Shown piece by piece: positions 25,027 to 37,908 of a stretch of 64,000 nt of DNA. This stretch comes from Magicicada septendecula (taxonomy: Eukaryota > Arthropoda > Insecta > Hemiptera > Cicadidae), in the NCBI GenBank assembly GCA_034769895.1, contig CM068367.1:708444885-708508884 (forward strand), written 5' to 3'. The first letter of the stretch is position 1. Each line of letters opens with the position of its first letter. Below the pieces are notes generated by a model. It was not told the origin of the DNA. It did not search any database and saw nothing but the letters and a program-made list of their open reading frames with translations. The position numbers and the translations under genes were made by a program.

Positions 25027-26445
25027 TGTGATTTCGCTTGACGGGTTTCTGCACTAAACAGAAATTTCAAAATAAAATATCACCCATTGGGAGGCTTGAC
25101 AGTTGACGGGTTTCTGCATAAAACGGTGTGTTTACAGTAGGCCTTTCAGAATCTATTCATATCCCATTTTCGATAAAAATGTCAGTTGACGGGTTTATGA
25201 AATAAACGATTCAATTTTAAAAGGAAGCGATCTCACCCAACGGTTTTCATACATTTCTCGAGTATCTAATGAAAATCTATTTTTTATTTGCTCCACGTTA
25301 TTCCTAACGTCTCGCGAGTAATTTGTGATTCACGTCTATTTGATACTCTTCGAAACTCTCGCCTAATTAATAGTTACAAAGTTTTTATCTGTTGGTGTTA
25401 TATGCCTTCAAAATCGAGTGTGTGTGATTATGAAAGAATCTTGAATGATTTTCTTAAATTTGTTTGTATTAAATCAATACCGTTGTTTGGAAATAGGTAG
25501 GAGAGAGAGTAAAGAGAGTCAAAGAGAATTACTCACTTTGTATACAATCGAGTATTTTAAATTTTTTCCGCTCGTTGCATCAGCTGTTTTCTCCTTTTAC
25601 GAACCCACTTGAGGTTAAATTAGTTTTGTAGTACGTAATAATTTCTTGATGACCGGACTGATTCCCTTTCTTCTCGATTTTTCATATTACCTGTAACCAA
25701 CTACCATCTACTAGAAATAATACACATTTTATTATTTAAACGCAAGGCATTCCTTGAATTTATTTAATATTTACGGATCACTATGGTTTCCAAAACATGA
25801 ATTGACAATCGATTACTTCACAAATCACAGCGTTACTTCGATCTTAAATTTACTAACATATAACACATAACAAATGTTTTTTATTACAGTTTTAATAAAG
25901 AAAAAGAAATAATTAATTAATTTCCCAGGGTTATTTAAGGTTCTTTGAACTTTGAGGAAGTCAGAAATGCATATGGGTCTGTATCAAACTTTACATTAAT
26001 TATTTTAAAATTTGTACAATCTGTATCATTCAATTGATTTTTTGAACGCTAGAGCGCAAACTACGTTTCTTCACTGACAAAACGAGCACTAAAATTAATG
26101 GCGTCTGTAATGTTAATAGCAAAGCAACATTTTTCTGTTTTTTGGATAATTACAATAAAGTTTATGTTCACCTTGTTTTCAGATGGATTTAAAGAGATGG
26201 TGCTGTTTCTAGTGTTCTAGATTTATAGTTGAGGTGTAATTGAATCGTTTATTTCAGGAACCCGCCAAGTACACTTTTTCAAACTTTCGGAAAACAAAAT
26301 AGAAACTTTCTACCTTTAATATTACTGTAGATTTTTGCCTAGAAAAAATTTACAGTGTTTCTCAATATCTCCTAAAAACAAATAATGCTTGTATTTAATT
26401 TTTGAAATTATACCCTTCATAAAAAATTTATAAAAATTTTGTATT
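25027..26445. other. Spacer, unit 7, diverged class
   Basis: Motifs start at 25038, 25103, 25186 (third one altered to GGGTTTATG) and 26445. Plus-strand open frame at 25288-25500. Two bases are missing in the 'ctttcttctcg' tract near 25,665, as in units 9-11. Confidence 0.6.
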
Positions 26446-28844
26446 TGACGGGTTTCTGCAATAAAATAACTTTTTTCTAAAAAAAATTTATTTTTTTAAT
26501 AAAATTATGACTTTTTAAACAGCAGTGGGTTTAAGTATAAAGTGCACATTATACTTTATACTTAAATTTATTAAATATCAAGGAGAAAAAAATTAAACAA
26601 TCATTTTGGTCTTAAACAAAGAGCAAAAACTAAAGAGAGAATCAAAATTTTTGTGCTTAAATTCTATTAAACTTAAAATCACTATCAACAGTAGAGCATC
26701 AAAAACTACCGTCTATTCATAACTAAAACAAAAAGCAGAACAATATAGGCCTACTTATTTGTGTGTTCAATCTACTCATCCTCATACACCCTGCCTACGT
26801 TACAGTCAGCTTCTGTTGTAGGCCACTGGAGGATGTCGTTGTAAAAATCTTCATACCCTGTAGTGTACTTAGCCAACTTCTTCAGGTCATTGATTTTCTT
26901 GATATTGATGGGAAGCATTCCAGATGGACATGCCAGCACTGTAGGGAGCTCCGGAACAGTACTATATTTTTTCAGTGTGAACGTTGAGAAGGTGAAACCG
27001 TCGATAAAGTGCTTAACAACCACTTTTCCTTGGTCAGCTTTGTTGTAATAAAATTCTTTGTATGTGGACATTTTAAAAGAAATCTTGTCTTCCCTTTGAA
27101 TTCCCCTTCCACAAGTTTCATCTGAGTTTACAATCCTCTTGTAAAACTGAGGCCACCAAGTATTAAAACTATAGATCATCTCGCTTGTTACTTGGTGAAC
27201 AGTAAAGCGCCCTGTTTTACTTGATTTAAGAATCATCTCAGCATACTGATTTGGTGTGTAAACTCTATTTACTCTTCGAACAAGACGTTTAATACACCCA
27301 AAATCACGATCACAGGGTAAAAATGAGTGTCCCCTGACTTGGAAGTAGTGACGAACAGTCTCGAAAATTCCCCTATCACAAAGATTCATTAGGAATCGCA
27401 GAATACAATGATTTTTGTTTTGCCCTGAAGGGCCATCACTGAAGAGAACAAGATGCTTAGTTCCACTAGGAACTTCAGATTTCAAATAGTGCAATAACAT
27501 CGAGCAAACCTCCTCTGGGGATTTATTGGCCTCGCCTTTGTGATATATATAAATTTTTGCCTTGTTAGTCTTCATGTCATGAATACAAAATACATTAAGC
27601 CAAAGCTGGCGCATGTAAAACTCCTCCTGTACAGGTATGTTTGGAAGTGGTAAATTTTGCATAAAGTCAAAACAAAGCACCATTGTATCTTCATCAGTGT
27701 TGTTAATCATCTCCTTTTGTTTTATGTAAAACTTCTTGGCTCTGCGCTTGTGAACGATTTGTTCAGCTGCAACGCTGCGCTTTACATTGTCGCTTAGACA
27801 AGGGTCTCTTAGTTTGGGTTTGAAATTCTCACATTGGCTGCAAACATCAACTTGCGGCCGCCCGAATGATAGATTGAAGTTTTCCTTAAAGTAACTAAAA
27901 TAAAAGCTATATTTTACTTTATCTCTCAACTCAGGGTGGTCGGTTTGGAACATTTCATACATTTTTGAGATATTTAGCTGTGCATCCAATTATTGTTTTT
28001 TCCTAGAACCATAATGTGTTTCTCTTACCTCAAATTTAGAAATGTGTTCATGGATAAGGACACATATATTGCCATCAATCGCATTTCCACTACGATTTTT
28101 GCCTCTCATATCGACAGGTGTTCTATTCTGCAATAATAGGATACATAACCTTGCAACTCGATCTCAAGAAACTCTGTGTATTTGTAAAAAGACATTTTTG
28201 CAAACTGGAGTAAACTCGCCATTGATTTTTACATTATATACAAAAGATTTACTTTTTGTCTGTGGGATTTGAGTTGAAAATGAAGCAGCACTACAATCAT
28301 CATTATCTGAGTTTTTATTCTTTCTACGCTTAACTTCCCTAGCTTCTATCAATGTTTGCAAATGTAAATCTTGTTGGTTTTTAGTTTCTAACTAATAGAA
28401 TTTCTTCCAGATCGCACTTTTCGTTTCGTTATCAATAGACAAACTGCATTTTCGAGGGCAGTTGCAAACAAGCTCATCAGGAATAGATTTACCAGAAACA
28501 AGGTTACCTTTGTAGTTTGTGTACTCTTCACCTTTCACTCTTGCTTTCCTTATGACATTACGTTTATATGTATCTTCATTTACAACACCTTGTTTTCTTT
28601 TTTGCTTCAGGTTCATCATCAGAACTTCCACTGTGCATTTTTTAAAGTGAAATAACCATAACACACTAAGTGAAACCACTAAATAATAATATTAACCTCA
28701 AAAACTGTAGTATTACTCAATCTCTCACAACAACTGTATGGTTTGTGGAAAACAAAGCATTAAAAACAGGTGATGCAACCGCTAAAACAATAATCAGCAG
28801 GGTTGCCACAAGACGAACTTGAAATTTACTGCAGAAAGCCGCCA
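26446..28844. mobile_element. Transposon-like block, unit 8
   Basis: Left end from 26446, hairpin 26530-26566, right end 28825-28844. Both ends are intact. The internal gene has three nonsense codons but no frameshift in its body. Confidence 0.5.
26772..28638 (-). pseudogene. Transposase-like pseudogene, unit 8
   Basis: The C terminus is complete, ending in VGRVYEDE at 26772; 26772-27989 is open (405 codons). Stops: TAA 27990-27992, TGA 28164-28166, TAG 28392-28394 (in place of Ser in FYSLETK). It has Pro in ENFKPKLRD and EEFYMRQ. The Cys cluster CNCPRKC is intact. Confidence 0.75.
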
Positions 28845-30265
28845 TGTGATTTCGCTTGACGGGTTTCTGCAGTAAACAGAAATTTCAAAATAAAATATCA
28901 CCCATTGGGAGGCTTGACCATTGACGGGTTTCTGCATAAAACGGTGAGTTTACAGTAGGCCTTTCAGAATCTATTCATATCCCATTTTCGATAAAAATGT
29001 CAGTTGACGGGTTTCTGAAATAAACGATTCAATTTTAAAAGGAAGTGATCTCACCCAACGGTTTTCATACATTTCTCGAGTATCTTTGAAAATCTATTTT
29101 TTATTTGCCCCACGTTATTAGCGTCATTTGTAACGTCTCGCGAGTAATTTGTGATTCACGTCTATTTGATACTCTTCGAAACTCTCGCCTAATTAATAGT
29201 TACAAAGTGTTTATCTGTTGGTGTTATATGCCTTCAAAATCGAGTGTGTGTGATTATGAAAGAATCTTGAATGATTTTCTTAAATTTGTTTGTATTAAAT
29301 CAATACCATTGTTTGGGAATAGGTAGGAGAGAGAGTAAAGAGAGTCAAAGAGAATTACTCACTTTGTATACAATCGAGTATTTTAAATTTTTTCCTCTCG
29401 TGGCATCAGCTGTTTTCTCCTTTTACGAACCCATTTGAGGTTAAATTACACATGTAGTACGTAATAATTTCTTGATGACCGGACTGATTCCCTTTCTCTT
29501 CTCGATTTTTCATATTACCTGTAACCAACTACCATCTACTAGAAATAATACACATTTTATTATTTAAACGCAAGGCATTTCTTGAATTTATTTAATATTT
29601 ACGGATCACTATGGTTTCCAAAACATGAATTGACAATCGATTACTTCACAAATCACAGAGTTACTTCGATCTTAAGTTTACTAACCTATAACACTTAACA
29701 AATGTTTTTTATTACAGTTTTAATAAAGAAAAAAAATAATTAATTAATTTCCCAGGGTTATTTAAGGTTCTTTGAACTTTGAGGAAGTCAGAAATGCATA
29801 TGGGTCTGTATCAAACTTTACATTAATTATTTTAAAATTTGTACAATCTGTATCATTCAGTTGATTTTTTGACCGCTAGAGCGCAAACTACGTTTCTTCA
29901 CTGACAAAACGAGCACTAAAATTAATGGCGTCTGTAATGTTATTAGCAAAGCAACATTTTTCTGTTTTTTGGTTAATTAAAATAAAGTTTATGTTCACCT
30001 TGTTTTCAGATGGATTTAAAGAGATGTTTCTAGTGTTCTAGATTTATAGTTGAGGTGTAATTGAATCGTTTATTTCAGGAACCCGCCAAGTACACTTTTT
30101 CAAACTTTCGGAAAACAAAATAGAAACTTTCTAACTTTAATATTACTGTAGATTTTGCCTAGAAAAAATTTACAGTGTTTCTCAATATCTCCTAAAAACA
30201 AATAATGCTTGTATTTAATTTTTGAAATTATACCCTTCATAAAAAATTTATAAAAATTTTGTATT
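28845..30265. other. Spacer, unit 8
   Basis: Motifs start at 28856, 28921, 29004 and 30265. The plus-strand open frame (29105-29326) is 73 codons because of an in-frame gain of nine bases relative to units 1-7. A 6-bp loss near 30,026 (gagatgtttc) is shared with unit 9. Confidence 0.6.
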
Positions 30266-32663
30266 TGACGGGTTTCTGCAATAAAATAACTTTTTTCTAA
30301 AAAAAATTTATTTTTTTAGTAAAATTATGACTTTTTAAACAGCAGTGGGTTTAAGTATAAAGTGCACATTATACTTTATACTTAAATTTATTAAATATCA
30401 AAGAGAAAAAAATTAAACAATCAGTTTGGTCTTAAACAAAGAGCAAAAACTAAGAGAGAATCAAAATTTTTGTGCTTAAATTCTATTAAACTTAAAATCA
30501 CTATCAACAGTAGAGCATCAAAAACTACCGTCTATTCATAACTAAAACAAAAAGCAGAACAATATAGGCCTACTTATTTGTGTGTTCAATCTACTCATCC
30601 TCATACACCCTGCCTACGTTACAGTCAGCTTCTGTTGTAGGCCACTGGAGGATGTCGTTGTAAAAATCTTCATACCCTGTAGTGTACTTAGCCAACTTCT
30701 TCAGGTCATTGATTTTCTTGATATTGATGGGAAGCATTCCAGATGGACATGCCAGCACTGTAGGGAGCTCCGGAACAGTACTATATTTTTTCAGTGTGAA
30801 CGTTGAGAAGGTGAAACCGTCGATAAAGTGCTTAACAACCACTTTTCCTTGGTCAGCTTTGTTGTAATAAAATTCTTTGTATGTGGACATTTTAAAAGAA
30901 ATCTTGTCTTCCCTTTGAATTCCCCTTCCACAAGTTTCATCTGAGTTTACAATCCTCTTGTAAAACTGAGGCCACCAAGTATTAAAACTATAGATCATCT
31001 CGCTTGTTACTTGGTGAACAGTAAAGCGCCCTGTTTTACTTGATTTAAGAATCATCTCAGCATACTGATTTGGTGTGTAAACTCTATTTACTCTTCGAAC
31101 AAGACGTTTAATACACCCAAAATCACGATCACAGGGTAAAAATGAGTGTCCCCTGACTTGGAAGTAGTGACGAACAGTCTCGAAAATTCCCCTATCACAA
31201 AGATTCATTAGGAATCGCAGAATACAATGATTTTTGTTTTGCCCTGAAGGGCCATCACTGAAGAGAACAAGATGCTTAGTTCCACTAGGAACTTCAGATT
31301 TCAAATAGTGCAATAACATCGAGCAAACCTCCTCTGGGGATTTATTGGCCTCGCCTTTGTGATATATATAAATTTTTGCCTTGTTAGTCTTCATGTCATG
31401 AATACAAAATACATTAAGCCAAAGCTGGCGCATGTAAAACTCCTCCTGTACAGGTATGTTTGGAAGTGGTAAATTTTGCATAAAGTCAAAACAAAGCACC
31501 ATTGTATCTTCATCAGTGTTGTTAATCATCTCCTTTTGTTTTATGTAAAACTTCTTGGCTCTGCGCTTGTGAACGATTTGTTCAGCTGCAACGCTGCGCT
31601 TTACATTGTCGCTTAGACAAGGGTCTCTTAGTTTGGGTTTGAAATTCTCACATTGGCTGCAAACATCAACTTGCGGCCGCCCGAATGATAGATTGAAGTT
31701 TTCCTTAAAGTAACTAAAATAAAAGCTATATTTTACTTTATCTCTCAACTCAGGGTGGTCGGTTTGGAACATTTCATACATTTTTGAGATATTTAGCTGT
31801 GCATCCAATTATTGTTTTTTCCTAGAACCATAATGTGTTTCTCTTACCTCAAATTTAGAAATGTGTTCATGGATAAGGACACATATATTGCCATCAATCG
31901 CATTTCCGCTACGATTTTTGCCTCTCATATCGACAGGAGTTCTATTCTGCAATAATAGGATACATAACCTTGCAACTCGATCTCAAGAAACTCTGTGTAT
32001 TTGTAAAAAGACATTTTTGCAAACTGGAGTAAACTCGCCATTGATTTTAACATTATATACAAAAGATTTACTTTTTGTCTGTGGGATTTCAGTTGAAAAT
32101 GAAGCAGCACTACAATCATCATTATCTGAGTTTTTATTCTTTCTACGCTTAACTTCCCTAGCTTTTATCAATGTTTGCAAATGTAAATCTTGTTGGTTTT
32201 TAGTTTCTAACTAATAGAATTTGTTCCAGATCGCACTTTTCGTTTCGTTATCAATAGACAAACTGCATTTTCGAGGGCAGTTGCAAACAAGCTCATCAGG
32301 AATAGATTTACCAGAAACAAGGTTACCTTTGTAGTTTGTGTACTCTTCACCTTTCACTCTTGCTTTCCTTATGACATTACGTTTATATGTATCTTCATTT
32401 ACAACACCTTGTTTTCTTTTTTGCTTCAGGTTCATCATCAGAACTTCCACTGTGCATTTTTTAAAGTGAAATAACCATAACACACTAAGTGAAACCACTA
32501 AATAATAATATTAACCTCAAAAACTGTAGTATTACTCAATCTCTCACAACAACTGTATGGTTTGTGGAAAACAAAGCATTAAAAACAGGTGATGCAACCG
32601 CTAAAACAATAATCAGCAGGGTTGCCACAAGACGAACTTGAAATTTACTGCAGAAAGCCGCCA
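30266..32663. mobile_element. Transposon-like block, unit 9
   Basis: Left end from 30266, hairpin 30350-30386, right end 32644-32663. Nearly the same as unit 8 through the gene body. Confidence 0.5.
30591..32457 (-). pseudogene. Transposase-like pseudogene, unit 9
   Basis: 30591-31808 is open and encodes the same 405 residues as unit 8, so these two are recent duplicates. TAA 31809-31811, TGA 31983-31985, TAG 32211-32213. Upstream it carries STEIPQTK, shared only with unit 12. Confidence 0.75.
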
Positions 32664-34084
32664 TGTGATTTCGCTTGACGGGTTTCTGCACTAAACAGAA
32701 ATTTCAAAATAAAATATCACCCATTGGGAGGCTTGACAGTTGACGGGTTTCTGCATAAAACCGTGTGTTTACAGTAGGCCATTCAGAATCTATTCATATC
32801 CCATTTTCGATAAAAATGTCAGTTGACGGGTTTCTGAAATAAACGATTCAATTTTAAAAGGAAGTGATCTCACCCAACGGTTTTCATACATTTCTCGAGT
32901 ATCTTTGAAAATCTATTTTTTATTTGCCCCACGTTATTAGCGTCATTTGTAACGTCTCGCGAGTAATTTGTGATTCACGTCTATTTGATACTCTTCGAAA
33001 CTCTCGCCTAATTAATAGTTACAAAGTGTTTATCTGTTGGTGTTATATGCCTTCAAAATCGAGTGTGTGTGATTATGAAAGAATCTTGAATGATTTTCTT
33101 AAATTTGTTTGTATTAAATCAATACCATTGTTTGGGAATAGGTAGGAGAGAGAGTAAAGAGAGTCAAAGAGAATTACTCACTTTGTATACAATCGAGTAT
33201 TTTAAATTTTTTCCTCTCGTGGCATCAGCTGTTTTCTCCTTTTACGAACCCATTTGAGGTTAAATTACTTTTGTAGTACGTAATAATTTCTTGATGACCG
33301 GACTGATTCCCTTTCTTCTCGATTTTTCATATTACCTGTAACCAACTACCATCTACTAGAAATAATACACATTTTATTATTTAAACGCAAGGCATTCCTT
33401 GAATTTATTTAATATTTACAGAACACTATGGTTTCCAAAACATGAATTGACAATCGATTACTTCACAAATCACAGCGTTACTTCGATCTTAAGTTTACTA
33501 ACATATAACACATAACAAATGTTTTTTATTACAGTTTTAATAAAGAAAAAGAAATAATTAATTAATTTCCCAGGGTTATTTAAGGTTCTTTGAACTTTGA
33601 GGAAGTCAGAAATGCATATGGGTCTGTATCAAACTTTACATTAATTATTTTAAAATTTGTACAATCTGTATCATTCAGTTGATTTTTTGACCGCTCGAGC
33701 GCAAACTACGTTTCTTCACTGACAAAACGAGCACTAAAATTAATGGCGTCTGTAATGTTATTAGCAAAGCAACATTTTTCTGTTTTTTGGTTAATTAAAA
33801 TAAAGTTTATGTTCACCTTGTTTTCAGATGGATTTAAAGAGATGTTTCTAGTGTTCTAGATTTATAGTTGAGGTGTAATTGAATCGTTTATTTCAGGAAC
33901 CCGCCAAGTACACTTTTTCAAACTTTCGGAAAACAAAATAGAAACTTTCTAACTTTAATATTACTGTAGATTTTTGCCTAGAAAAAATTTACAGTGTTTC
34001 TCAATATCTCCTAAAAACAAATAATGCTTGTATTTAATTTTTGAAATTATACCCTTCATAAAAAATTTATAAAAATTTTGTATT
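32664..34084. other. Spacer, unit 9
   Basis: Motifs start at 32675, 32740, 32823 and 34084. Plus-strand open frame at 32924-33145. The 6-bp loss recurs near 33,845. A base change near 33,695 makes CGCTCGAGCG, a perfect 10-bp palindrome, shared with unit 10. Confidence 0.6.
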
Positions 34085-36481
34085 TGACGGGTTTCTGCAA
34101 TAAAATAACTTTTTTCTAAAAAAAATTTATTTTTTTAATAAAATTATGACTTTTTAAACAGCAGTGGGTTTAAGTATAAAGTGCACATTATACTTTATTC
34201 TAAAATTTATTAAATATCAAAGAGAAAAAATTAAACAATCAGTTTGGTCTTAAACAAAGAGCAAAAACTAAGAGAGAATCAAAATTTTTGTGGTTAAATT
34301 CTATTAAACTTAAAATCACTATCAACAGTAGAGCATCAAAAACTACCGTCTATTCATAACTAAAACAAAAAGCAGAACAATATAGGCCTACTTATTTGTG
34401 TGTTCAATCTACTCATCCTCATACACCCTGCCTACGTTACAGTCAGGTTCTGTTGTAGGCCACTGGAGGATGTCGTTGTAAAAATCTTCATACCCTGTAG
34501 TGTACTTAGCCAACTTCTTCAGGTCATTGATTTTCTTGATATTGATGGGAAGCATTCCAGATGGACATGCCAGCACTGTAGGGAGCTCCGGAACAGTACT
34601 ATATTTTTTCAGTGTGAACGTTGAGAAGGTGAAACCGTCGATAAAGTGCTTAACAACCACTTTTCCTTGGTCAGCTTTGTTGTAATAAAATTCTTTGTAT
34701 GTGGACATTTTAAAAGAAATCTTGTCTTCCCTTTGAATTCCCCTTCCACAAGTTTCATCTGAGTTTACAATCCTCTTGTAAAACTGAGGCCACCAAGTAT
34801 TAAAACTATAGATCATCTCGCTTGTTACTTGGTGAACAGTAAAGCACCCTGTTTTACTTGATTTAAGAATCATCTCAGCATACTGATTTGGTGTGTAAAC
34901 TCTATTTACTCTTCGAACAAGACGTTTAATACACCCAAAATCACGATCACAGGGTAAAAATGAGTGTCCCCTGACTTGGAAGTAGTGACGAACAGTCTCG
35001 AAAATTCCCCTATCACAAAGATTCATTAGGAATCGCAGAATACAATGATTTTTGTTTTGCCCTGAAGGGCGATCACTGAAGAGAACAAGATGCTTAGTTC
35101 CACTAGGAACTTCAGATTTCAAATAGTGCAATAACATCGAGCAAACCTCCTCTGGGGATTTATTGGCCTCGCCTTTGTGATATATATAAATTTTTGCCTT
35201 GTTAGTCTTCATGTCATGAATACAAAATACATTAAGCGAAAGCTGGCGCATGTAAAACTCCTCCTGTACAGGTATGTTTGGAAGTGGTAAATTTTGCATA
35301 AAGTCAAAACAAAGCACCATTGTATCTTCATCAGTGTTGTTAATCATCTCCTTTTGTTTTATGTAAAACTTCTTGGCTCTGCGCTTGTGAACGATTTGTT
35401 CAGCTGCAACGCTGCGCTTTACATTGTCGCTTAGACAAGGGTCTCTTAGTTAGGATTTGAAATTCTCACATTGGCTGCAAACATCAACTTGCGGCCGCCC
35501 GAATGATAGATTGAAGTTTTCCTTAAAGTAACTAAAATAAAAGCTATATTTTACTTTATCTCTCAACTCAGGGTGGTCGGTTTGGAACATTTCATACATT
35601 TTTGAGATATTTAGCTGTGCATCCAATTATTGTTTTTTCCTAGAACCATAATGTGTTTCTCTTACCTCAAATTTAGAAATGTGTTCATGGATAAGGACAC
35701 ATATATTGCCATCAATCGCATTTCCACTACGATTTTTGCCTCTCATATCGACAGGTGTTCTATTCTGCAATAATAGGATACATAACCTTGCAACTCGATC
35801 TCAAGAAACTCTGTGTATTTGTAAAAAGACATTTTTGCAAACTGGAGTAAACTCGCCATTGATTTTAACATTATATACAAAAGATTTACTTTTTGTCTGT
35901 GGGATTTGAGTTGAAAATGAAGCAGCACTACAATCATCATTATCTGAGTTTTTATTCTTTCTACGCTTAACTTCCCTAGCTTTTATCAATGTTTGCAAAT
36001 GTAAATCTTGTTGGTTTTTAGTTTCTAACTAATAGAATTTGTTCCAGATCGCACTTTTCGTTTCGTTATCAATAGACAAACTGCATTTTCGAGGGCAGTT
36101 GCAAACAAGCTCATCAGGAATAGATTTACCAGAAACAAGGTTACCTTTGTAGTTTGTGTACTCTTCACCTTTCACTCTTGCTTTCCTTATGACATTACGT
36201 TTATATGTATCTTCATTTACAACACCTTGTTTTCTTTTTTGCTTCAGGTTCATCATCAGAACTTCCACTGTGCATTTTTTAAAGTGAAATAACCATAACA
36301 CACTAAGTGAAACCACTAAATAATAATATTAACCTCAAAAACTGTAGTATTACTCAATCTCTCACAACAACTGTATGGTTTGTGGAAAACAAAGCATTAA
36401 AAACAGGTGATGCAACCGCTAAAACAATAATCAGCAGGGTTGCCACAAGACGAACTTGAAATTTACTGCAGAAAGCCGCCA
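34085..36481. mobile_element. Transposon-like block, unit 10
   Basis: Left end from 34085, right end 36462-36481. The hairpin at 34169-34205 has lost pairing in its right arm (ATTCTAAAA in place of ATACTTAAA). Confidence 0.48.
34409..36275 (-). pseudogene. Transposase-like pseudogene, unit 10 (most damaged of its group)
   Basis: Four stops: TAA 35450-35452 (in place of Lys in FKSKLRD), TAA 35627-35629, TGA 35801-35803, TAG 36029-36031. Missense changes hit otherwise constant places: Gly to Arg in SDRPSGQNKN, Trp to Ser in MRQLSLNV, and Arg to Cys in KTGCFTV. This fits loss of constraint. Confidence 0.74.
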
Positions 36482-37908
36482 TGTGATTTCGCTTGACGGG
36501 TTTCTGCACTAAACAGAAATTTCAAAATAAAATATCACCCATTGGGAGGCTTGACAGTTGACGGGTTTCTGCATAAAACCGTGTGTTTACAGTAGGCCAT
36601 TCAGAATCTATTCATATCCCATTTTCGATAAAAATGTCTGTTGACGGGTTTCTGAAATAAACGATTCAATTTTAAAAGGAAGTGATCTCACCCAACGGTT
36701 TTCATACATTTCTCGAGTATCTTTGAAAATCTATTTTTTATTTGCCCCACGTTATTAGCGTCATTTGTAACGTCTCGCGAGTAATTTGTGATTCACGTCT
36801 ATTTGATACTCTTCGAAACTCTCGCCTAATTAATAGTTACAAAGTGTTTATCTGTTGGTGTTATATGCCTTCAAAATCGAGTGTGTGTGATTATGAAAGA
36901 ATCTTGAATGATTTTCTTAAATTTGTTTGTATTAAATCAATACCATTGTTTGGGAATAGGTAGGAGAGAGAGTAAAGAGAGTCAAAGAGAATTACTCACT
37001 TTGTATACAATCGAGTATTTTAAATTTTTTCCTCTCGTGGCATCAGCTGTTTTCTCCTTTTACGAACCCATTTGAGGTTAAATTACTTTTGTAGTACGTA
37101 ATAATTTCTTGATGACCGGACAGATTCCCTTTCTTCTCGATTTTTCATATCACCTGTAACCAACTACCATCTACTAGAAATAATACACATTTTATTATTT
37201 AAACGCAAGGCATTCCTTGAATTTATTTAATATTTACGGATCACTATGGTTTCCAAAACATGAATTGACAATCGATTACTTCACAAATCACAGCGTTACT
37301 TCGATCTTAAGTTTACTAACATATAACACATAACAAATGTTTTTTATTACAGTTTTAATAAAGAAAAAGAAATAATTAATTAATTTCCCAGGGTTATTTA
37401 AGGTTCTTTGAACTTTGAGGAAGTCAGAAATGCATATGGGTCTGTATCAAACTTTACATTAATTATTTTAAAATTTGTACAATCTGTATCATTCAGTTGA
37501 TTTTTTGACCGCTCGAGCGCAAACTACGTTTCTTCACTGACAAAACGAGCACTAAAATTAATGGCGTCTGTAATGTTATTAGCAAAGCAACATTTTTCTG
37601 TTTTTTGGTTAATTAAAATAAAGTTTATGTTCACCTTGTTTTCAGATGGATTTAAAGAGATGGTGCTGTTTCTAGTGTTCTAGATTTATAGTTGAGATGT
37701 AATTGAATCGTTTATTTCAGGAACCCGCCAAGTACACTTTTTCAAACTTTCGGAAAACAAAATAGAAACTTTCTAACTTTAATATTACTGTAGATTTTTG
37801 CCTAGAAAAAATTTACAGTGTTTCTCAATATCTCCTAAAAACAAATAATGCTTGTATTTAATTTTTGAAATTATACCCTACATAAAAAATTTATAAAAAT
37901 TTTGTATT
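36482..37908. other. Spacer, unit 10
   Basis: Motifs start at 36493, 36558, 36641 and 37908; the last has GAG in place of GGG. Plus-strand open frame at 36742-36963. The 6-bp loss of units 8 and 9 is absent, so unit 10 recombined with another class inside its spacer. Confidence 0.6.
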